Position numbers and translations under genes: made by a program | Assembly (NCBI GenBank): GCA_016721725.1 | Contig: JADKHN010000006.1 | Span: 951,001 to 1,015,000 of the forward strand | Length of the DNA: 64,000 bases | From: Chitinophagaceae bacterium | GTDB lineage: Bacteria; Bacteroidota; Bacteroidia; Chitinophagales; Chitinophagaceae | Reading direction: 5' to 3' | Shown: one piece after another, positions 8,094 through 18,029 of the stretch | How the letters are laid out: every line of letters begins with the position of its first letter | How positions within the stretch are numbered: position 1 is the stretch's first letter | Notes under the pieces: model-generated | The model's input: only the letters and a program-made list of their open reading frames with translations | What the model was told of the DNA's origin: nothing | Database searches by the model: none

Positions 8094-8954
8094 TTATTTG
8101 TAGAGGGATGCGAAACTTTGTGTTAAAGTGAACCCGCTTTCATCGATGCCATAAGTGATGCCATCGATCTTGGTGGTAAACATATTATAGAAAATGATCG
8201 CAAAAGCCGATGTACCGATACCCAAAGCTGTATTATACAAGGCCTCAGAGATACCAACTGACAGTTTGTTCGCTGCGTCACCACCGCCTTCACCTTCACC
8301 CAGGGCGGAGAAGGAACGGATCATTCCCAATACCGTACCCAGCAGACCCAAGAGGGTGGCCACTGAAGCGATGGTGGACAGGAATACCAGGTTCTTTTCG
8401 AGCATGGGCAGTTCAAGCGAGGTCGCTTCTTCCACTTCCTTCTGAATGGCCAGGACTTTTTGATCGGTGGTCAGTTCATTATTGTTGATCATTTCCTTGT
8501 AACGTCCCAGTCCGGCTTTCATTACATTACCTACGCTGCCTTTTTGCTTGTCGCATTCTGCCAGGGCGGCGTCTACATTCTTATTGGCGAGGTGATATTG
8601 CACTTTACGGATGAAATCGGCGTTATTGCCTGATCCACCGGCCTTGCTGATCGTGAGGAAACGCTCGATCACAAAAGTGATCATGGTCAGGAAAGTGCCG
8701 ATCAGGATCGGTACGATGATACCCCCCAGGTACATTTTATTCAGGGCATTTTTCGGTCCGTCATAGGTTGGCCAAAAACCACCTCCTTCAATCACTTTGT
8801 TAAAGCCTTTTGGATCGCCCAATACAAATCTCCAGATGACATAACCGGCTATGACACAGATCACCGGTGCAAGGAGCGAAATGAGATTGCTTGATTTCTT
8901 CACCTGAACAGAGGTTCCAGATTTTAAAGTTGCAGTTGGTTTTGTTTCTGCCAT
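8094..8954 (-). CDS. MotA/TolQ/ExbB proton channel family protein
   Basis: A 286-residue polytopic inner-membrane protein, the ExbB subunit of the TonB motor. Three to four membrane segments (about 25-45, 72-100, 190-215 and 240-262) surround a cytoplasmic helical domain; the conserved TLLGLLGTVLGMIRSF segment marks the family. A TTG at 8963 would add three residues, but ATG 8954 (MAETKPT) is the better start. First gene of the exbB-exbD-exbD-tonB operon. No strong Shine-Dalgarno sequence is visible, as is common in Bacteroidota. Confidence 0.94.
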   Translation of the reverse strand: MAETKPTATLKSGTSVQVKKSSNLISLLAPVICVIAGYVIWRFVLGDPKGFNKVIEGGGFWPTYDGPKNALNKMYLGGIIVPILIGTFLTMITFVIERFLTISKAGGSGNNADFIRKVQYHLANKNVDAALAECDKQKGSVGNVMKAGLGRYKEMINNNELTTDQKVLAIQKEVEEATSLELPMLEKNLVFLSTIASVATLLGLLGTVLGMIRSFSALGEGEGGGDAANKLSVGISEALYNTALGIGTSAFAIIFYNMFTTKIDGITYGIDESGFTLTQSFASLYK

Positions 8955-9246
8955 GACATTCAAATTTTAGTTAATGAAAAATGTAATTAAAAAATAAATT
9001 TCTAAATGGATACACAATGCCGAATATGAAACTTTTCATCCGTGTACTTTTGTACACTATTGCAAGCTATGTGAACCCACAAGTTAATAAAATAATTGAA
9101 AGCAACAACTTAGCCTAAATTTTTTTTTGCTTATCATTTAGACGATGCCGGAAAGGATATATTACATAAAAAAATCGGGTAATTGTTTGTATCTGACTGT
9201 CATCTGTTAAGACGGGAAAGTTAAACAAAAGGGCCTGAAACGGCCA
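8955..9246. other. Intergenic region upstream of exbB, with a small perfect palindrome
   Basis: About 290 bp of A/T-rich sequence between the MacB-like permease end and the exbB start. It holds the perfect palindrome gtgtacttttgtacac (9042-9057), a nine-T run around 9120-9128 and no convincing frame. The exbB promoter should be here, but I cannot place a good TAnnTTTG box on the minus strand. The GTGTAC palindrome could be an operator; this is a guess. Confidence 0.4.
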
Positions 9247-10530
9247 TTATTCGTACCGGAGGGCTTCGATCGGATCCAGTTTGGAAGCCTTATGGGCCGG
9301 GTACAGGCCGGCGGCTAGTCCGACGAAGGTGCATACAAAGATCCCCGCGATCACCCAGCCCCAGGGTATCACAAAGCCGGTATGCAATAACAGCCCCACG
9401 ACATTCCCCAGCAGGATCCCCGAAATGATACCGAAAAGGGCCCCCAGTAAACTGATGATGATGGATTCCCAGAGGAATTGGGCCCGGATATCACGGCGGG
9501 TTCCACCCAGCGCTTTCACCAGGCCGATCTCCTTGGTCCGCTCATTGACGGCAACGAGCATGATATTCATCAGGCCGATAGCGGCACCGATGAGGGTGAT
9601 GAAGGCGATGCCGATCGTTCCTTTTTCCAGGAAGCCCAGGTTGGTCAGCAGGGTCTCCGCGATACTGTCGCTCTTATCGATGTAATAATTATCCTCCTCC
9701 TTTATATCCAGTTTACGTATGGGCCTGAAAGTGCCCTTGGCCTCGCCGATGGCGGCGTCCATCAGTTTGATATCACTGACCATCACGCCTATGCTGAAAG
9801 AAGAGGTCTGATTGGAATAAAGCCGCCGGATATTGTTATAGGTCGTAATGACGATCTTGCTGGTATTAAAAAAGGCGCTGGAGCTTTTCTCTTCCAGTAC
9901 CCCGATCACCCGGTATGGAATATGATCCACCCTCACGACGTTATCCACGGCCTTTTGCGGATTGCCCGGGAACAATTTCTTAGCCACCCCGCTCCCTAAA
10001 AAACAGATGCTCCTGCCCGATTCCACTTCCGCAGGGGTGAAATTCCTTCCAAAAGCGATCTGGTAACCATTCAGCTCGAGATAGTTCTCATCCCCGCCGA
10101 TCACATTATTATCCGGATTGGTTTTTTTCAGGGTGTTATTGACCACCACATTGGCCGGACCCCTTAAGGCCAGGCCAACCTTGGATGGAAAAATATACCG
10201 GTCCCTGAAAGCACGGGCTTCATCATAGGTGATGATCTTTCCCATATTCGACTTCCGTTCCTTCAGATTCCGTTTGATCGTTTTTGAAGAGCTCCGGGGT
10301 GGCCCGCCGCCGCCGATCCTGACATTACGGTCCCGGTAACGGATACTGAAACTGTTGGCGCCCATGGTGGAGAAACTGCTCGTCAGGCTGTTACTGGCGG
10401 CCTTGATGGCGGTGATGATGAGGATCAGGGCAAAGATCCCGAGAGCCATGATCGCCACGGTGATCGCCGTCCGCAATTTATTGCTGGCGATATTACGCCA
10501 GGATAGGGCCAATGTGTCTTTTAAGGTCAT
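9247..10530 (-). CDS. ABC transporter permease, MacB/FtsX type
   Basis: A 427-residue permease with the MacB layout: an N-terminal cytosolic lead and first membrane helix (about 20-45), a long periplasmic MacB-PCD domain (about 46-290), then three C-terminal helices in an FtsX domain (about 295-425, with NIMLVAVNERTKEIGLVKALG as the family signature). Such permeases pair with a MacB/LolD-type ATPase and move or release substrates by mechanotransmission. No ATPase gene lies next to it here, so it must work with one encoded elsewhere. It is 72 bp downstream of nuoN on the same strand, and could be a distal part of that transcript. Confidence 0.9.
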   Translation of the reverse strand: MTLKDTLALSWRNIASNKLRTAITVAIMALGIFALILIITAIKAASNSLTSSFSTMGANSFSIRYRDRNVRIGGGGPPRSSSKTIKRNLKERKSNMGKIITYDEARAFRDRYIFPSKVGLALRGPANVVVNNTLKKTNPDNNVIGGDENYLELNGYQIAFGRNFTPAEVESGRSICFLGSGVAKKLFPGNPQKAVDNVVRVDHIPYRVIGVLEEKSSSAFFNTSKIVITTYNNIRRLYSNQTSSFSIGVMVSDIKLMDAAIGEAKGTFRPIRKLDIKEEDNYYIDKSDSIAETLLTNLGFLEKGTIGIAFITLIGAAIGLMNIMLVAVNERTKEIGLVKALGGTRRDIRAQFLWESIIISLLGALFGIISGILLGNVVGLLLHTGFVIPWGWVIAGIFVCTFVGLAAGLYPAHKASKLDPIEALRYE

Positions 10531-10602
10531 GAATATTTCTTACCCTAAAGTTAGCGACAGATAACAAGGACGGGAAATGTTTTTTACCAGTGGCAACCGG
10601 TC

Positions 10603-11994
10603 TTAATAATGCAGCCAGTCGATGACCAGGTTGGGGAATATGCCCAAAACGATGATCAGGACAGCCGTAATCAAAAGCAGGTATTTGAAAGAAGGGGTAA
10701 TGTCCCACTCATTCATCACCGTTTCGCTGTTCTCCCGGAAATACATGGCTTGTATGATCCGGAAATAATAATAGGCGCTGATGGCCGCGCATAATACCGC
10801 CAGGATGACCAGCCAGAAATGATGACCGTTTTGGATGGCAGCCCAAAGCATGTAGAATTTAGCCTGGAAGCCGGCTGTGAGCGGGATACCGGTAAGGGAT
10901 AACAAGAATATGGTCACGGTGAGCGCCAGCAGGGGCTGTTGTTTGGACAGGCCGTTGAACCCATCCACCGTATAATCTTTCATCTTGACCAGGACCGCGA
11001 ATAGACCGATAGTGGCCAGGCTATAGGCCGCCGCATAGAGCACCAATCCTTCCTTGGCGGTATCATTGAGGGCGAACAAGGCCAGCAACATGAAACCGGC
11101 CTGGGCGATACTCGAATAAGCCAGCATCCGTTTAACGCTTTGCTGGAAGACCGCGGTCAGGTTCCCGATGATGAGCGTAGCGGCCGTGATCACGGCAACC
11201 AGCGTCTGCCATTGGCTTTGCAGGGTGCCGAAGGCGCTCTCGAACAGCCGGACAAAAGCGAAGAAACTGGCCACTTTCACGATACTGGCCATGAATGAAG
11301 TGAAGACCGTCGGGGCTCCGTCATACACATCCGGCGTCCAGAAATGAAAGGGCGCAGCGGAAACTTTGAAGGACATGGAGACCATCAGCAATACCAGTCC
11401 CACACCGATCAGGGCCGGCATCGGGCCCGAACCCAGGTTCATATTGTTTATGAAGAAAGTTCCCATAACGTTACCGCCATACATGAAAGCGATACCCAGG
11501 AGCATGATACCGGTTGAAAAAGAACCCATCAGAAAATATTTCAGCGCGGCCTCATTGCTTTTCAGGTTCCGCTTGTCGCTGCCCGTCAAGATATACAAAG
11601 GGATGGAGATGATCTCGATGCCCAGGAACAGCATCAGCAGGGTATTGAATGTAGCCACGATCGAAACGCCGCAGAGAATGAAAAAGATCAGGGCGAAATA
11701 CTCGGAAACATGCGGACCCACTTTTTCAAAATCCCTGCCGTTCAACAGGAAATACAAGAGGGTGCAGCCCAGGGCCACCATGATGAAGGTGAGGTTAAAG
11801 CTGTTCGCATGGAGCATGTCTTTCACGTCGATGACCAGCAAGGGGCGGCCCGTTTTCAATTCGACCGCACAGGCGGCCAGGATCGCCAGCAGTCCCCCGA
11901 TCCCCAGGTAAACAGGCGTACGCCTGTCTTTGATGAAGGCTCCGCCCAGCATCATAATGACTCCCCAAATGGCTGTAAAAATTATTGCATTCAT
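10603..11994 (-). CDS. nuoN: NADH-quinone oxidoreductase subunit N
   Basis: A 463-residue antiporter-like membrane subunit of complex I, one of three proton-pumping modules. About 13-14 membrane helices; family features include FLGIEIISIPLYIL (conserved Glu of helix 5) and SSIAQAGFMLLALFAL. It is the last gene of the 14-subunit nuo operon, 39 bp after nuoM. Length matches bacterial NuoN. No insertion or truncation is seen. Confidence 0.96.
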   Translation of the reverse strand: MNAIIFTAIWGVIMMLGGAFIKDRRTPVYLGIGGLLAILAACAVELKTGRPLLVIDVKDMLHANSFNLTFIMVALGCTLLYFLLNGRDFEKVGPHVSEYFALIFFILCGVSIVATFNTLLMLFLGIEIISIPLYILTGSDKRNLKSNEAALKYFLMGSFSTGIMLLGIAFMYGGNVMGTFFINNMNLGSGPMPALIGVGLVLLMVSMSFKVSAAPFHFWTPDVYDGAPTVFTSFMASIVKVASFFAFVRLFESAFGTLQSQWQTLVAVITAATLIIGNLTAVFQQSVKRMLAYSSIAQAGFMLLALFALNDTAKEGLVLYAAAYSLATIGLFAVLVKMKDYTVDGFNGLSKQQPLLALTVTIFLLSLTGIPLTAGFQAKFYMLWAAIQNGHHFWLVILAVLCAAISAYYYFRIIQAMYFRENSETVMNEWDITPSFKYLLLITAVLIIVLGIFPNLVIDWLHY

Positions 11995-12033
11995 GCGTAT
12001 CCGATTGCTGCCCCGGGGCAGTGTGATTGATGA

Positions 12034-13512
12034 TTAACTGAATCTGGTTAAAGCCGCTTTTACACTTTCCAAGGTCAGGTCGATGACCGGTTTGGGAAAT
12101 ACCCCCAGTACAAAGATGATCAGGACCAATACCGCGAGGATGAATTTCTCGTGCCAGGCAATATCCCGGATCAGGGCGGTCACCGGCACCGTCTCCCCGT
12201 AGAAAACCTTCTGCACCATGTTCAGGGTATATACGGCGGCCAGGATGATACTGATGCCGGCAATGGTCGCGATCCATACATTATAGCTGAACAGGCTGCT
12301 GAACATCATGAATTCCCCTACAAACGCATTTGTCAATGGCAGGGCGATATTCGCCAAAGCGATCACCACCAGCATGATCGTAAGCACGGGCGCCTTATGA
12401 GCCACCCCGCCCAGTTCGGAGATCTTCCGGATCCCGGTCTGCCTCTCCAGTAACTCGATGATGATCCACATACCGATGATATTGATCCCATGACTGAACA
12501 TCTGGAACATGACGCCCTGCATACCCACCTCCTTTAACGTGAATATGGCGGCGCTCATCAGTCCGATATGGGCGATGGAGGAATAGGCCACCAGTCGTTT
12601 CAGGTCGTCCTGTTTCATGGCGAGCAGACTCGCATAGATCATACCGATGACCGAAAGGATGATCACGGCTTTATCAAAATGAACGACGGCCAGTGGGAAA
12701 ACGGGCAATAGCCAGCGGATCACGGCGAAAAGGCCCATCTTGACCATGATGCCACTCAAAACCATGGTGGTGGCTGCCGGCGCCTGTTCGTAAGTATCGG
12801 GCTGCCAGGTATGGAACGGGAAGACCGGCATCTTGATCGCGAAAGCGATGAAGAAAAGCCAGAATAGCCAGTTCTGCTCTGTGGGTGAAAGCAGGGCCGC
12901 ATGAAATGCCCTCATGGAAAAAGAATGCTCCGAGAATGCTGTAGGTACCGTATGCAGGTAAACATAGATGATCCCCACCAGCATCAGTAATGAGCCGGTG
13001 AATGTATAAATGAAGAATTTAAAGGTGGCTTGTATGCGCTTTTCCCCGCCCCAGCGGCTGCATAAGAAATAGACCGGGATCAGGGCCAGTTCCCAGAAAA
13101 AGTAAAACAATAAGGCATCCGTTGCGCAAAAAACACCCATCAGTCCGGATTGGGCCAATAACATCAGTCCGAAGAAGACTGATGCGTTCTTATAGGAATT
13201 CCGGTATGTTGAAATAAAAATGACGGGGAACGCGATGGCGGTCAATCCGGTCAGCAGGCGGCCCATGCCATCGAGGCTGACGGCGAAATTGACCCCTGAA
13301 TACTTAAGCCATTCGTAAGAAAAGGTCAGTCCGTTCAATTCCGGATTGCCGGCATTGAGCCAACTGGCCACAGAGATCCCGAGGGTGATGAAGGAAGAGA
13401 ACAAGGCCCATGCCCTGGATTTCTTTTCGTCCCGCATGATGAAGCAGGCCAATCCTGCGATCAGCGGAAACCAGATCAGTAAATCAGGGAACCTTATGCC
13501 TAAATTTTGCAT
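12034..13512 (-). CDS. nuoM: NADH-quinone oxidoreductase subunit M
   Basis: A 492-residue polytopic proton-pumping subunit of complex I. The conserved YFFWELALIPVYFL segment carries the essential glutamate of helix 5, and FAIKMPVFPFHTWQPDTYEQAP is the typical broken-helix signature of the antiporter fold. It lies between nuoL (15 bp upstream) and nuoN. Length is normal (E. coli NuoM has 509 residues). Confidence 0.97.
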   Translation of the reverse strand: MQNLGIRFPDLLIWFPLIAGLACFIMRDEKKSRAWALFSSFITLGISVASWLNAGNPELNGLTFSYEWLKYSGVNFAVSLDGMGRLLTGLTAIAFPVIFISTYRNSYKNASVFFGLMLLAQSGLMGVFCATDALLFYFFWELALIPVYFLCSRWGGEKRIQATFKFFIYTFTGSLLMLVGIIYVYLHTVPTAFSEHSFSMRAFHAALLSPTEQNWLFWLFFIAFAIKMPVFPFHTWQPDTYEQAPAATTMVLSGIMVKMGLFAVIRWLLPVFPLAVVHFDKAVIILSVIGMIYASLLAMKQDDLKRLVAYSSIAHIGLMSAAIFTLKEVGMQGVMFQMFSHGINIIGMWIIIELLERQTGIRKISELGGVAHKAPVLTIMLVVIALANIALPLTNAFVGEFMMFSSLFSYNVWIATIAGISIILAAVYTLNMVQKVFYGETVPVTALIRDIAWHEKFILAVLVLIIFVLGVFPKPVIDLTLESVKAALTRFS

Positions 13513-13527
13513 ATCCTTATTGTCGGT

Positions 13528-15426
13528 TTACAAAAACAGTTGAATAATGAATAAAACCAGGATGCCCAGTACCATGAGCAACACATAAGCGCCAACCTGT
13601 CCGCTTTGCAGCAGGCGAACCTGCCGGCTGCCATAGTTCACCGCCTTGCCCACCCCGTTCACAAATCCGTCGATCCCCTTTCGTTCCAGCACCTCGTTGA
13701 AATATTTTGACATGAATTGAATGGGCCTGGTGATCATGGTTTGATATAATTCATCCACATACCATTTATTTTCCAATACCTTTCCAATACCCGTTTCTTC
13801 CTTATCGGTCTTTTCGTATTTACTAAATTTCATCCACGCGTATACCAATGTCACTAATGCAAGAGAAACGGAGACGATCATGAGCATGTATTCGGTAGAA
13901 TGCGTCATCGTATGCTTAACGGTGATCGCATCTGATTGAGCAAAGACCGGCGCCAGGAATTCGGCGAAATGATGCCCGCCTTTCATCAGCGCTTCGGGAA
14001 TGCCCACCCATCCTCCGACAACAGACAACAAGGTCAGGACCATCAACGGGATGGTGATCGCCATCGGACTTTCATGCAGATGATGTTCCTGTTCATGCGT
14101 TCCCCTGAATTTACCCAGGAAGGTCATGGCGTAAAGCCGGAACATGTAAAATGCGGTCATCATCGCACCGGCAACACCGATCCCCCATAATACAGGGTTT
14201 TTCGCATAGACCGCGGCCAGGATCTCATCCTTGGAAAAGAATCCGGCAAAAGGCGGCATGCCCGCGATGGCCAGGCAGCCCAATAAGAAGGTGAGGTGGG
14301 TGATCCCCATGTATTTTTTCAATCCGCCCATGTTACGCATATCCTGCTCTCCGCTCATGGCATGAATGACACTGCCGGCGCCCAGGAATAGCAGGGCTTT
14401 GAAGAAAGCATGGGTCATCACATGGAAAACGGCCCCGGTATAGGCGCCAACGCCCAGGCCCAGGAACATGTATCCCAATTGGCTCACAGTTGAGTAAGCC
14501 AGCACTTTTTTGATATCGTTCTGCCTGAGCGCGATGGTAGCGGCCAGTATCGCGGTGGATAAGCCTACGATGGCCACAACGGCCTGCGTGACCGGCGCCA
14601 TGGAATATAAGATATTGCTTCTCGCGATCATGTAGATACCAGCGGTCACCATGGTCGCGGCATGGATCAGGGCGCTGACCGGGGTTGGGCCCGCCATGGC
14701 ATCCGGCAACCAGGTATACAAGGGTATTTGTGCGCTCTTACCGGTAGCTCCCACAAAGAGTAACAACGTGATACCGGTAATGTCCGTGGTGGTCAGTTTC
14801 GATATCCCCGCAAAAACACCCTGGAAATCGGTGGTACCGGTCTTATTGATGAGCCAGAATACCGCGAGTAAAAAACCCAGGTCGCCGATGCGGTTCATCA
14901 CAAAGGCTTTTTTGGCGGCGTTATTATAATTATTGTTCCTGAACCAGAAGCCGATGAGGAGGTAGGAACAAAGTCCAACCCCTTCCCATCCGATGAACAT
15001 GATCACGTAATTGGCGCCCATCACCAGTAAGAGCATCGAGAACACGAAGAGGTTCAGGTAGGCAAAATATTTGGCGAAATCCTTCGGCTCTTCCTCGTGC
15101 ATGTAGGAAGTGGAATACACGTGAATGAGGAAACCCACCCCGGTAATGATGAGGAGGAAAAGGGAAGACAACTGATCCACCTGGAAATCGAAGCCGATCT
15201 TCAGGGATCCGGCATTGATGAAATCGAAATAATGGATGACCGGGGTATTGCCGTTCTTCACACTCAGGAAGACCAGTATGCTGATCACCAGGGAGCCCAG
15301 CACCGTTCCGCTGCCGATCAGACCGGAGAGGCCTTTGGACAAGTGCTTCCGGCCCAATCCATTGATGAGGAAGCCCAACAAAGGCAGTACGGGGATCAGC
15401 CAGACTAGTTGTAAAACATTATTCAT
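13528..15426 (-). CDS. nuoL: NADH-quinone oxidoreductase subunit L
   Basis: A 632-residue antiporter-like subunit, the distal proton pump of complex I, with the long lateral helix at its C-terminus. Motifs include MFIGWEGVGLCSYLLIGFW (conserved Glu), PLYTWLPDAMAGPTPVSALIHAATMVTAG and KDEILAAVY. The usual cytoplasmic loop with HEQEHHLHESP is present. The gene is 68 bp downstream of nuoK and 15 bp upstream of nuoM. Length agrees with the family (about 610-640). Confidence 0.97.
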   Translation of the reverse strand: MNNVLQLVWLIPVLPLLGFLINGLGRKHLSKGLSGLIGSGTVLGSLVISILVFLSVKNGNTPVIHYFDFINAGSLKIGFDFQVDQLSSLFLLIITGVGFLIHVYSTSYMHEEEPKDFAKYFAYLNLFVFSMLLLVMGANYVIMFIGWEGVGLCSYLLIGFWFRNNNYNNAAKKAFVMNRIGDLGFLLAVFWLINKTGTTDFQGVFAGISKLTTTDITGITLLLFVGATGKSAQIPLYTWLPDAMAGPTPVSALIHAATMVTAGIYMIARSNILYSMAPVTQAVVAIVGLSTAILAATIALRQNDIKKVLAYSTVSQLGYMFLGLGVGAYTGAVFHVMTHAFFKALLFLGAGSVIHAMSGEQDMRNMGGLKKYMGITHLTFLLGCLAIAGMPPFAGFFSKDEILAAVYAKNPVLWGIGVAGAMMTAFYMFRLYAMTFLGKFRGTHEQEHHLHESPMAITIPLMVLTLLSVVGGWVGIPEALMKGGHHFAEFLAPVFAQSDAITVKHTMTHSTEYMLMIVSVSLALVTLVYAWMKFSKYEKTDKEETGIGKVLENKWYVDELYQTMITRPIQFMSKYFNEVLERKGIDGFVNGVGKAVNYGSRQVRLLQSGQVGAYVLLMVLGILVLFIIQLFL

Positions 15427-15494
15427 AATTCATTTTTAGACAACCGGTGACGAATACCAGGAACGAGAACTACCTGCATCGTCAAACCCGATCG

Positions 15495-15827
15495 TCAATT
15501 CTTCAATCGGTTCAAAAAATTCACATCCACGGCATGGACATTCCGGTACATCATGACGATGATGGCCAGACCCACACTGACCTCAGCCGCGGCCACCACC
15601 ATGATGAAAAAGACGAAGAGTTGCCCGTCACTCACCACGGAAGGCATCGCTTTCCCTAACGCCGACAAGGCATGCATCTTGGAAAAAGCCACCAGTAAGA
15701 CATTCACCGCATTCAGCATGAGTTCGATACACATGAATATGATGATGGCGTTACGGCGGGTAAGCACTCCCGCTACGCCGATACAGAATAAGGCCACGGC
15801 CAGTCCGATATAATATTTAATTTCCAT
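15495..15827 (-). CDS. nuoK: NADH-quinone oxidoreductase subunit K
   Basis: A 110-residue subunit with three membrane helices (about 4-22, 29-52, 65-90) and the conserved glutamates of the proton path, one in IFMCIELMLNAVN and one in AAAEVSVGLAI. Its start overlaps the nuoJ end by 11 bp, which points to coupled translation. Length matches NuoK (about 100). Confidence 0.97.
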   Translation of the reverse strand: MEIKYYIGLAVALFCIGVAGVLTRRNAIIIFMCIELMLNAVNVLLVAFSKMHALSALGKAMPSVVSDGQLFVFFIMVVAAAEVSVGLAIIVMMYRNVHAVDVNFLNRLKN

Positions 15828-16338
15828 CGTGTTCTGCTTTTTCTTTTTTTCCGATCAGCACCGCGCCGATCATGGCGCTCAGGAACAACACACTGCTTAT
15901 TTCGAAGGGAATGACATAGTCATTGAATAAGGCCTTGCCCAGGTTCTTGATCAGTCCTTCGTTTCCGCTTCCCAACTGGACCATGGAACTGGTCTCAGTG
16001 GCCTTCATCAGCGAGGCCAGGATCACGAGGAACAGACAGCCTCCCGCGAGCAGACCGGCAAACTGCAACATCCTGTTCTTCTGCGGCTCGGATTCGGCAT
16101 TCAGGTTCATCAGCATCACCACGAAAAGGAAGAGGACCATGATGGCGCCGGCATAAACGATGATGTTGACGATGGCGAGGAACTGGGCGTTCATCATGAT
16201 GTAATGGCCTGAAATGGCGAAAAAGGTCACGATCAGCCATAGGACGCTGTGTACAGGACTCCTGGAGGTGATCACCATGATCGCGCTGCCCAGGGCCATC
16301 GCGGTCAGGAACCAAAATAATATTTCTGTTATGCTCAT
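15817..16338 (-). CDS. nuoJ: NADH-quinone oxidoreductase subunit J
   Basis: A 173-residue subunit with five membrane helices. The segment NIIVYAGAIMVLFLFVVMLM matches the flexible pi-bulge helix that takes part in coupling. The start overlaps the nuoI stop by 4 bp and the end overlaps nuoK by 11 bp. The cytosolic C-terminus ends in a charged KKEKAEHDGN tail. Confidence 0.96.
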   Translation of the reverse strand: MSITEILFWFLTAMALGSAIMVITSRSPVHSVLWLIVTFFAISGHYIMMNAQFLAIVNIIVYAGAIMVLFLFVVMLMNLNAESEPQKNRMLQFAGLLAGGCLFLVILASLMKATETSSMVQLGSGNEGLIKNLGKALFNDYVIPFEISSVLFLSAMIGAVLIGKKEKAEHDGN

Positions 16339-16898
16339 ATCGCGGGATTGATCTTTTCCCTGGGCACCCGGTTCCCCAAAGCTTTCTTATAAGCTTCCGG
16401 TTCCTTGACGGGATGAGGGATGAGTAATTCCTGTTTGTTATAAATGAACTGTTTGCGCTGATAATCGGCCGGGGCGAAGGTCTCGCTCAGGTAGATGGCA
16501 TCCTTGGGACAAGCGTCTTCACACAATCCGCAGAATATGCAACGCAACATGTTGATCTCGTATTTGGCGGCGTATTTCTCCTCCTTATACAGGCCCTCCT
16601 CTCCCTCCTGGCGCTCGGCCGCCTCCATGGTGATGGCTTCGGCCGGGCAGGCCACGGCACACAATCCGCAGGCCGTGCAGTTCTCGCGCCCCTCGGCATC
16701 GCGATTCAAGATATGCAGTCCGCGGAATACCGGACTGAAGGGACGTTTCTTTTCCGGGTAATTGATCGTTGGCTTCTTCTTGAAGATGTGCCTGAACGTG
16801 ATGAGCATCCCTTTAAAAATGGCGACCAGGTACAAACGTTCCAGGAAACTCATCGGCTGACGTTCCACTTGTTTTGCCCTGTTTGTTAATGCTTGCAT
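16335..16898 (-). CDS. nuoI: NADH-quinone oxidoreductase subunit I (two 4Fe-4S)
   Basis: A 187-residue subunit carrying clusters N6a and N6b on the electron path to quinone. The two ferredoxin motifs are CTACGLCAVACP (C74, C77, C80, C84) and CIFCGLCEDACP (C120, C123, C126, C130). A 24 bp gap follows nuoH, and the end overlaps nuoJ by 4 bp. Length is typical (about 180). Confidence 0.97.
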   Translation of the reverse strand: MQALTNRAKQVERQPMSFLERLYLVAIFKGMLITFRHIFKKKPTINYPEKKRPFSPVFRGLHILNRDAEGRENCTACGLCAVACPAEAITMEAAERQEGEEGLYKEEKYAAKYEINMLRCIFCGLCEDACPKDAIYLSETFAPADYQRKQFIYNKQELLIPHPVKEPEAYKKALGNRVPREKINPAI

Positions 16899-16922
16899 CT
16901 TTTTATATTACAATTGAATGAT

Positions 16923-17984
16923 TCAGAAATGCCAGTTGTTTTGTTTTAATAAGATCACCGCACCCGTGACCAGCATGTTCACGAGGGCCAGTGGGATCAG
17001 TATCCTCCAGCCCAGGTTCATGAGCTGATCATACCTGAACCTCGGGATCGTCCAGCGCACCCACATGAACAGGAACAGGAAGAAGACCACTTTAGCCATC
17101 AGGGCCCCGAGTCCGATGATCGCCATCCAGTTGGCCGACAGGCCCCAGGCCGACTCATCATAGAACGGGATCAGGTCATAACCTCCGAAAAAGAGGGTGG
17201 ACATGATGACACTGCTCACGAACATATTGATGTATTCGGAGAACAGGTAGAAGCCGAGTTTCATGGATGAATATTCGGTATGGTATCCGCCGATGAGTTC
17301 ATTCTCCGCTTCGGGAAGATCGAATGGGGTCCGGTTACATTCAGCGAAGGCGCAGATCAGGAAGATCAGGAAACCCAGTGGCTGATAACAGAAATTCCAC
17401 CATCCCTGTTGCTGCTGAAGCACCATTTCTTTAAGGCTAAGCGTTCCCGTCACCATCAGGAGGGCGATGAGGGAAATACCCATGGCCAGTTCGTAACTGA
17501 TGATCTGCGAGGCGGCCCGGAGACCTCCCAGCAGGGAATATTTGTTGTTACTGGCCCAGCTGCCGATCATGATGCCGTAGACCCCCATACTCACCACGCC
17601 AAACACATACAGGATCCCCACGTTCACATCAGCGATCTGCAGGGATACGGTTCGTCCGAAGAAATCGATATGATCTCCCCAGGGAACCACGGCGCCGGTC
17701 ATGATGGCCGTGAGCATGGCCATGGAGGGCCCCAGTATGAACAGGAATTTGGAAGAAAATTCGGGTATGATCTCTTCCTTGAAGAATAATTTCAACCCGT
17801 CGGCCACCGGTTGCAGGATACCAAATGGCCCTGCCCGGTTGGGTCCGCGGCGGTCCTGCAGGATGGCAGCCACTTTTCTCTCCGCGAAAGTGACATACAT
17901 GGCAATGACCAGGGAGGCCATCACTACGATGACGATGAGAACTAATTTCTCCAGGATCAAGGCCAGGTCTAATGCTAACAGCAT
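16923..17984 (-). CDS. nuoH: NADH-quinone oxidoreductase subunit H
   Basis: A 353-residue membrane subunit that, with NuoB and NuoD, forms the quinone-binding chamber. Eight or nine helices; signature segments are RRGPNRAGPFGILQPVADGLK near the N-terminus and the acidic loop FAECNRTPFDLPEAENEL that lines the proton entry. The gene lies 45 bp after nuoG. Length is as expected. Confidence 0.97.
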   Translation of the reverse strand: MLLALDLALILEKLVLIVIVVMASLVIAMYVTFAERKVAAILQDRRGPNRAGPFGILQPVADGLKLFFKEEIIPEFSSKFLFILGPSMAMLTAIMTGAVVPWGDHIDFFGRTVSLQIADVNVGILYVFGVVSMGVYGIMIGSWASNNKYSLLGGLRAASQIISYELAMGISLIALLMVTGTLSLKEMVLQQQQGWWNFCYQPLGFLIFLICAFAECNRTPFDLPEAENELIGGYHTEYSSMKLGFYLFSEYINMFVSSVIMSTLFFGGYDLIPFYDESAWGLSANWMAIIGLGALMAKVVFFLFLFMWVRWTIPRFRYDQLMNLGWRILIPLALVNMLVTGAVILLKQNNWHF

Positions 17985-18029
17985 AATGCTTTTTTAATAT
18001 GGTTGGTCAGCTTTTCGCTGAACGGATAA

